From assembly GCF_036370855.1 (NCBI RefSeq), contig NC_088098.1, positions 206,877,336-206,941,335 of the forward strand: DNA of 64,000 bases. Direction: 5' to 3'. Positions 60,236 through 64,000 of the stretch are shown here, one piece after another. This DNA is from Dromaius novaehollandiae. Lineage: Eukaryota > Chordata > Aves > Casuariiformes > Dromaiidae. Below the pieces are notes generated by a model. It was not told where the DNA came from and made no database searches. It saw only the letters and a list, made by a program, of their open reading frames with translations. How positions within the stretch are numbered: position 1 is the stretch's first letter; each line of letters starts with the position of its first letter. The position numbers and the translations under genes are program-made.

Positions 60236-63200
60236 TGATCTAATGAAGATGACCAGTTCTCTTCTTCCCCAAGGGTCTCAGGCAACAAAATGAATGTCTC
60301 AAAGATGAGAACACTTCCCTAAAAGTTTGTGTGAAATGGACCTGAAAAACATGTCAGTATTCAAACCCCGCAGCAACAAGAAGCTGCTGGGCTTGTTTGC
60401 CTGCTTTCCCACACTGTGCCTCCAGCCCTGTCCCTCAGTTCACATGGCCGACACTGGATTTGCTGCAAATAGTTTCTTCCTCCCAACATGCCAAACCCTT
60501 CTAACCTAGTCTATCCAAAGCATACTTGACCCCAAATGCTTTTCCAGGCCTGACCTCCTGTCTCCTGTTGTGGGCAAGACTGTGGTACTGTACATTACTG
60601 TCTCATTTTTCCGAGAAGCAAGGGAAGGAGAAAGCAATCCCAAGCGTGAGCGGTCCCGCTGGAGCAACCCCATTTAATTCACTGGAGATCCCACTGCTGA
60701 AGATTTGGCTTGGAACACGACAGTCCCAGTGCTCATGCCGCTGCATGTCAGAGAGCGCATCTCCTGCCTCTTTGTTGTCTCATGGGGAAAGTCTCTTTAA
60801 AATTAGCTTAAAAACTCAGTCTGGGAAAAGAGCCCAGTGCTGAGCTAGGGAGAAAAGGAGTGAAATCATTTTTATGCCAAAACTAAGAGATTTGGGATGG
60901 GGAGTGGGCATCTTCATGCCTTCCCTATGCCACCCCTCCTCCTGGGAAGAGTGCCTCATGGCCAGTGGTGCTGCCTCACTGCTTACTTTCAAAACCCCTT
61001 TGCTCTGGTGCTTACAAAAAAGGTGGGCAAGGAGCAGCCACTAATCACTTAGAGATTAGTGCCAGTGATGCTGATCTGGTTTCATTGTTTCCATACACTC
61101 ACCCTTCCTTCCGGGCGTACTGACCACAGCAGCCAGGGGATACCTTTCAGTGTTGTCACAGCTGAAATCAGAAGAGAAAAAGACAGGGAGGATTAAGAAC
61201 AGATGGTGACATAAAATGATGGAGGTTGTCACCTGCAGTGCCCAGTCTTAGGAAGAGGGTGAAGATGGGGACTGGTGAAGCACTCACACTGCTCTCTGGG
61301 CTCTAACATCTTTAGGATGGGGACCAGTTCTTGTGGGCTTGTACAGAAGCTTGCACAGTGGGCGCCTGATCCTGACAGGGGATTGGAAACCAGGAAGTAT
61401 AAATGTATTGTATAAATACTAAATAAAATTAATAAAACCCAGAGGCTACATTCTTTGGCACTTTATCACAGCCTTAAGACTCAGAATATATCTGTTAAAC
61501 TTCAGGCTGTTAGAAACAAACATAACAAAGATCCTGTGTTTGACAGCAGAAGTTGGATAGATTTATCCTAGCAGAACAAGGCAACATTTTTAATTGTGCA
61601 AATAATTAACCATTGGAATGAGTTATTTAGGGATGTGCAGAAAGCTCCAACACTTTTGCTCACTAATTCAAGATTGAAAGAGATTACACTTTTTAACAGA
61701 AGTTATTGACTACACTAAAGGAACAGATGGTTCAAATTTCATGGTCTTTGTTTTACAGTTCATCAGTTTATCATAGCCATAATAGTTTCTTCACACCTTA
61801 AATCTGTTTTGAACAGGAAAGTCAGTCACTTGTGTGCTTTTCTCCTTTGCTTACTATTCATTTTTATTTGTTTGTTAATATTTTATTTTTCAAAAGTCCT
61901 GTGTGGTTCAGTCAATGGTGAGACCTTGCTCACCTTACTAGGTGCTCTGTAAAACCAAGATGTGAGAAAGTTCCTTACAGTCTACATTGACAGAAGACTA
62001 ATGGGTGGGAACAAAATTAGAAGTACAGACTTGTTAGGATTACATCATCTTAGAAGAGGCAATGTAAAAGCCATAACTCCTGAGAAAGCTAAACCTGCTG
62101 GCAAGGTCCAGAAGCTTTCATCAACAGCAAGATAGCAACCACACCCAGGACTGCCTGTCTCCAGTAACACAGCCATATTTTGGAAGGAATGGGAAGAGGA
62201 ACGAGATATTCTGGATTAAAGGTTTGGCCAGGCCAGTGGGGAGCCCTATTTGATAGACAAGGCACAGTTACAGCTGCCCCCCAGCTCTCATACACTCCGT
62301 GAGGCCAGGCGGCATGGCATCTGCCTTCACAGAGCTACACAGCAAATGCCTACACTGAACCTCAATACTCTTCACAGCCTAAGCAAACAAAAAGGCACTT
62401 CTCTTAGGCTATAAAGAATATGATTTGTTTCATCCTTGATGGCTACGTGAGGATGAGATGACATCCTCAGGAAGCGCCTTTTTCTCTGCACTGGCTATAG
62501 AGTGGAGCCAAGATGTCTACAGTCGGTGACATAAACCTTGGACAGGCTCTGACATATTCCTGCAATCAATCAGAGGTATTTAGTGCTCTTGTAAAATCTA
62601 ATGCGTTGGCTGTTCTAGGGAAGAGCAAGTAGGTCTTTCTCCAAGCTCCTTTCAGGCCTTGGCCTTGCTATTGAAATACATGTTGAGACTCATGCTAGGC
62701 ATATGTGTAATACCGTATGTTTCACATATATTGCTACTGTGCTACTTTTGGTCTCTGGGAAGAGATCTGAATGTGAAAAACACAACAGAAGATGCACTAT
62801 CACCAGTGCTATGATCCCTTCACTGCCTTGCATATATAACACTGCTTCTGCTGTTAGTTTACTGAATTGCTTCTGTATACTACAGTCAGTACAGAACATT
62901 ACCTTTAAAAAATAAGAGAACCGGTAAGATACTGGCCTTAAAATATTGCTTTAAATAAATGGGTGGCTGGTTGGGATCTCAGATTGAATTGAAGTGCAAA
63001 ACTCTAGGTCTCTGGAGAGCAGACCTTGGATACTTCTGATTTTGCAAACAGTTTAAAAGAAGAAAAGAGATTGACTTTGCAGACTCTACTCAGAGCATCT
63101 ATTCTGTGCTTTGCTGTGTAACTGTTACCAATTACTTACACCATCTGATTTAACTTTCTTGGGAGGTGGCAGTAACTTGTTTGTGGCTCTGCAATGGTTG

Positions 63201-64000
63201 TCATATATCACAACTGCTGAGGAGGTATCCAGTCCCTGATCCTATGGTTCATCAGGTAATATTTACAGTGCATGCTCAGCTTCAGTGTTGTAATGTCTCT
63301 TGTTCAGACCTTTTCCCACTCAGTAAAACTAGAGATCTCTGCGTAGGTACTGTGGCTCCCTAAACAATGCAGCAGAAGAATTGGGTATTGAAAGAACAGA
63401 ATTCATTAAAGTCAGCACCTTAAATGGGGACTTTCTTAAGATAAACAGTAACTAATGACAAAATATGAGGTTTAGGCACTGCTCCCCAAAGAGCATTAAA
63501 AGCCTATTTATGTTTTAGATTTGTAGCCATGAATCTTCTCTTGGATGCAGGCACCCAATCCAAGCTAAGCTTGTTCTCTCTCTCTTAACCTTAGTACTAG
63601 CTCCTATGAGACTGAGGTTTTAGTCCTTCTTCTGTCTAATAGGCACCAGGATTTGAAGTCAACTGCCTCACTCCCACAAGAGTGCTGCAGTCGCTGTTTT
63701 GCTGCCCTGAGACTCTTGCAAATTCTCCTCAATTTTCTTTTGCATAAACGATCACCTATTCAGGAAATCAGAAGGCGAAACACAGGGCCTTTCAGTCCTG
63801 TAGTAAAGCACTAGAGCAAGAGCATCATCAGTCCAGCCTTGCTTTCATGAGGCTGTACTCACTGGTGGAATAGCTGACCCTGGTCACCACCTTGCTCACC
63901 AGCTGGGACATATGCCTAGGAATAAGCTCTGTCAAGATTTAAACTTGGCCTCCAACATCTCTTCTGGGTGTTTTAACCAAGAGCTACAGCATACGAGGCA

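Larger units (their letters stand above)
57481..64000. other. Sequence upstream of ENDOD1, no recognisable gene
   Basis: Six and a half kilobases of unique-looking sequence. It contains a 16-base A run (57929-57944), a MIR-like fragment (58340-58430), a purine-rich tract (59880-60235) with an 11-base G run (60036-60046), and two small splice-flanked segments on the - strand (61103-61161 and 63140-63188) that may be exons of an unrecognised transcript. No protein family was identified. Confidence 0.6.

Noticed and set aside
1..64000. tRNA or other classical small RNA genes
   Set aside because: No intact A and B box pair with a cloverleaf was seen. The only B-box-like sequence belongs to a degraded MIR-like SINE.

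Overview
This window is nuclear DNA from a sauropsid vertebrate, most likely a bird. It carries intron-split genes with GT/AG splice sites, long AT-rich introns, GT/TA microsatellites, one clear old CR1-type LINE fragment and only a few degraded SINE-like pieces. No virus, phage, plasmid, CRISPR or bacterial operon structure is present. The species cannot be named from the sequence alone.

Two protein-coding genes are certain, and they point towards each other. SESN3 (sestrin-3) is on the + strand. Nine coding exons (human-style exons 2-10) lie between 14,036 and 27,070. They join in frame to 456 residues plus a stop. The first coding exon, about 26 residues in human, is not visible, so the first 14 kb is the 3' part of a large intron 1. 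A long AT-rich 3' UTR follows, probably ending between 33.8 and 35.2 kb. ENDOD1 (endonuclease domain-containing 1) is on the - strand, with exon 1 at 57,103-56,810 and exon 2 at 49,940-48,807. It encodes 475 residues. The same convergent SESN3/ENDOD1 pair is known on human 11q21, and this neighbourhood supports SESN3 over SESN1 or SESN2.

Between the two 3' ends (about 35-46 kb) lie a GC- and CpG-rich block at 36.5-39 kb with no recognisable gene, and a perfect four-copy 67-bp tandem repeat at 41,381-41,648. The 6.9-kb ENDOD1 intron holds a decayed second copy of ENDOD1 exon 2, same strand and nearly collinear, plus a degraded MIR-like SINE. The last 6.5 kb, upstream of ENDOD1, has no recognisable gene.

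SESN3 is a stress-responsive regulator of mTORC1 that acts through GATOR2. ENDOD1 is a secretory/membrane-associated member of the DNA/RNA non-specific endonuclease family. They are neighbours by synteny, and nothing here links them functionally. I found no wholly new system. The observations most worth following are the relic ENDOD1-like exon, the substituted nuclease active site of ENDOD1, a shortened exon 6/7 junction in SESN3, a perfect 15-bp-stem hairpin in SESN3 intron 5, and two CpG-rich blocks without an assigned gene.
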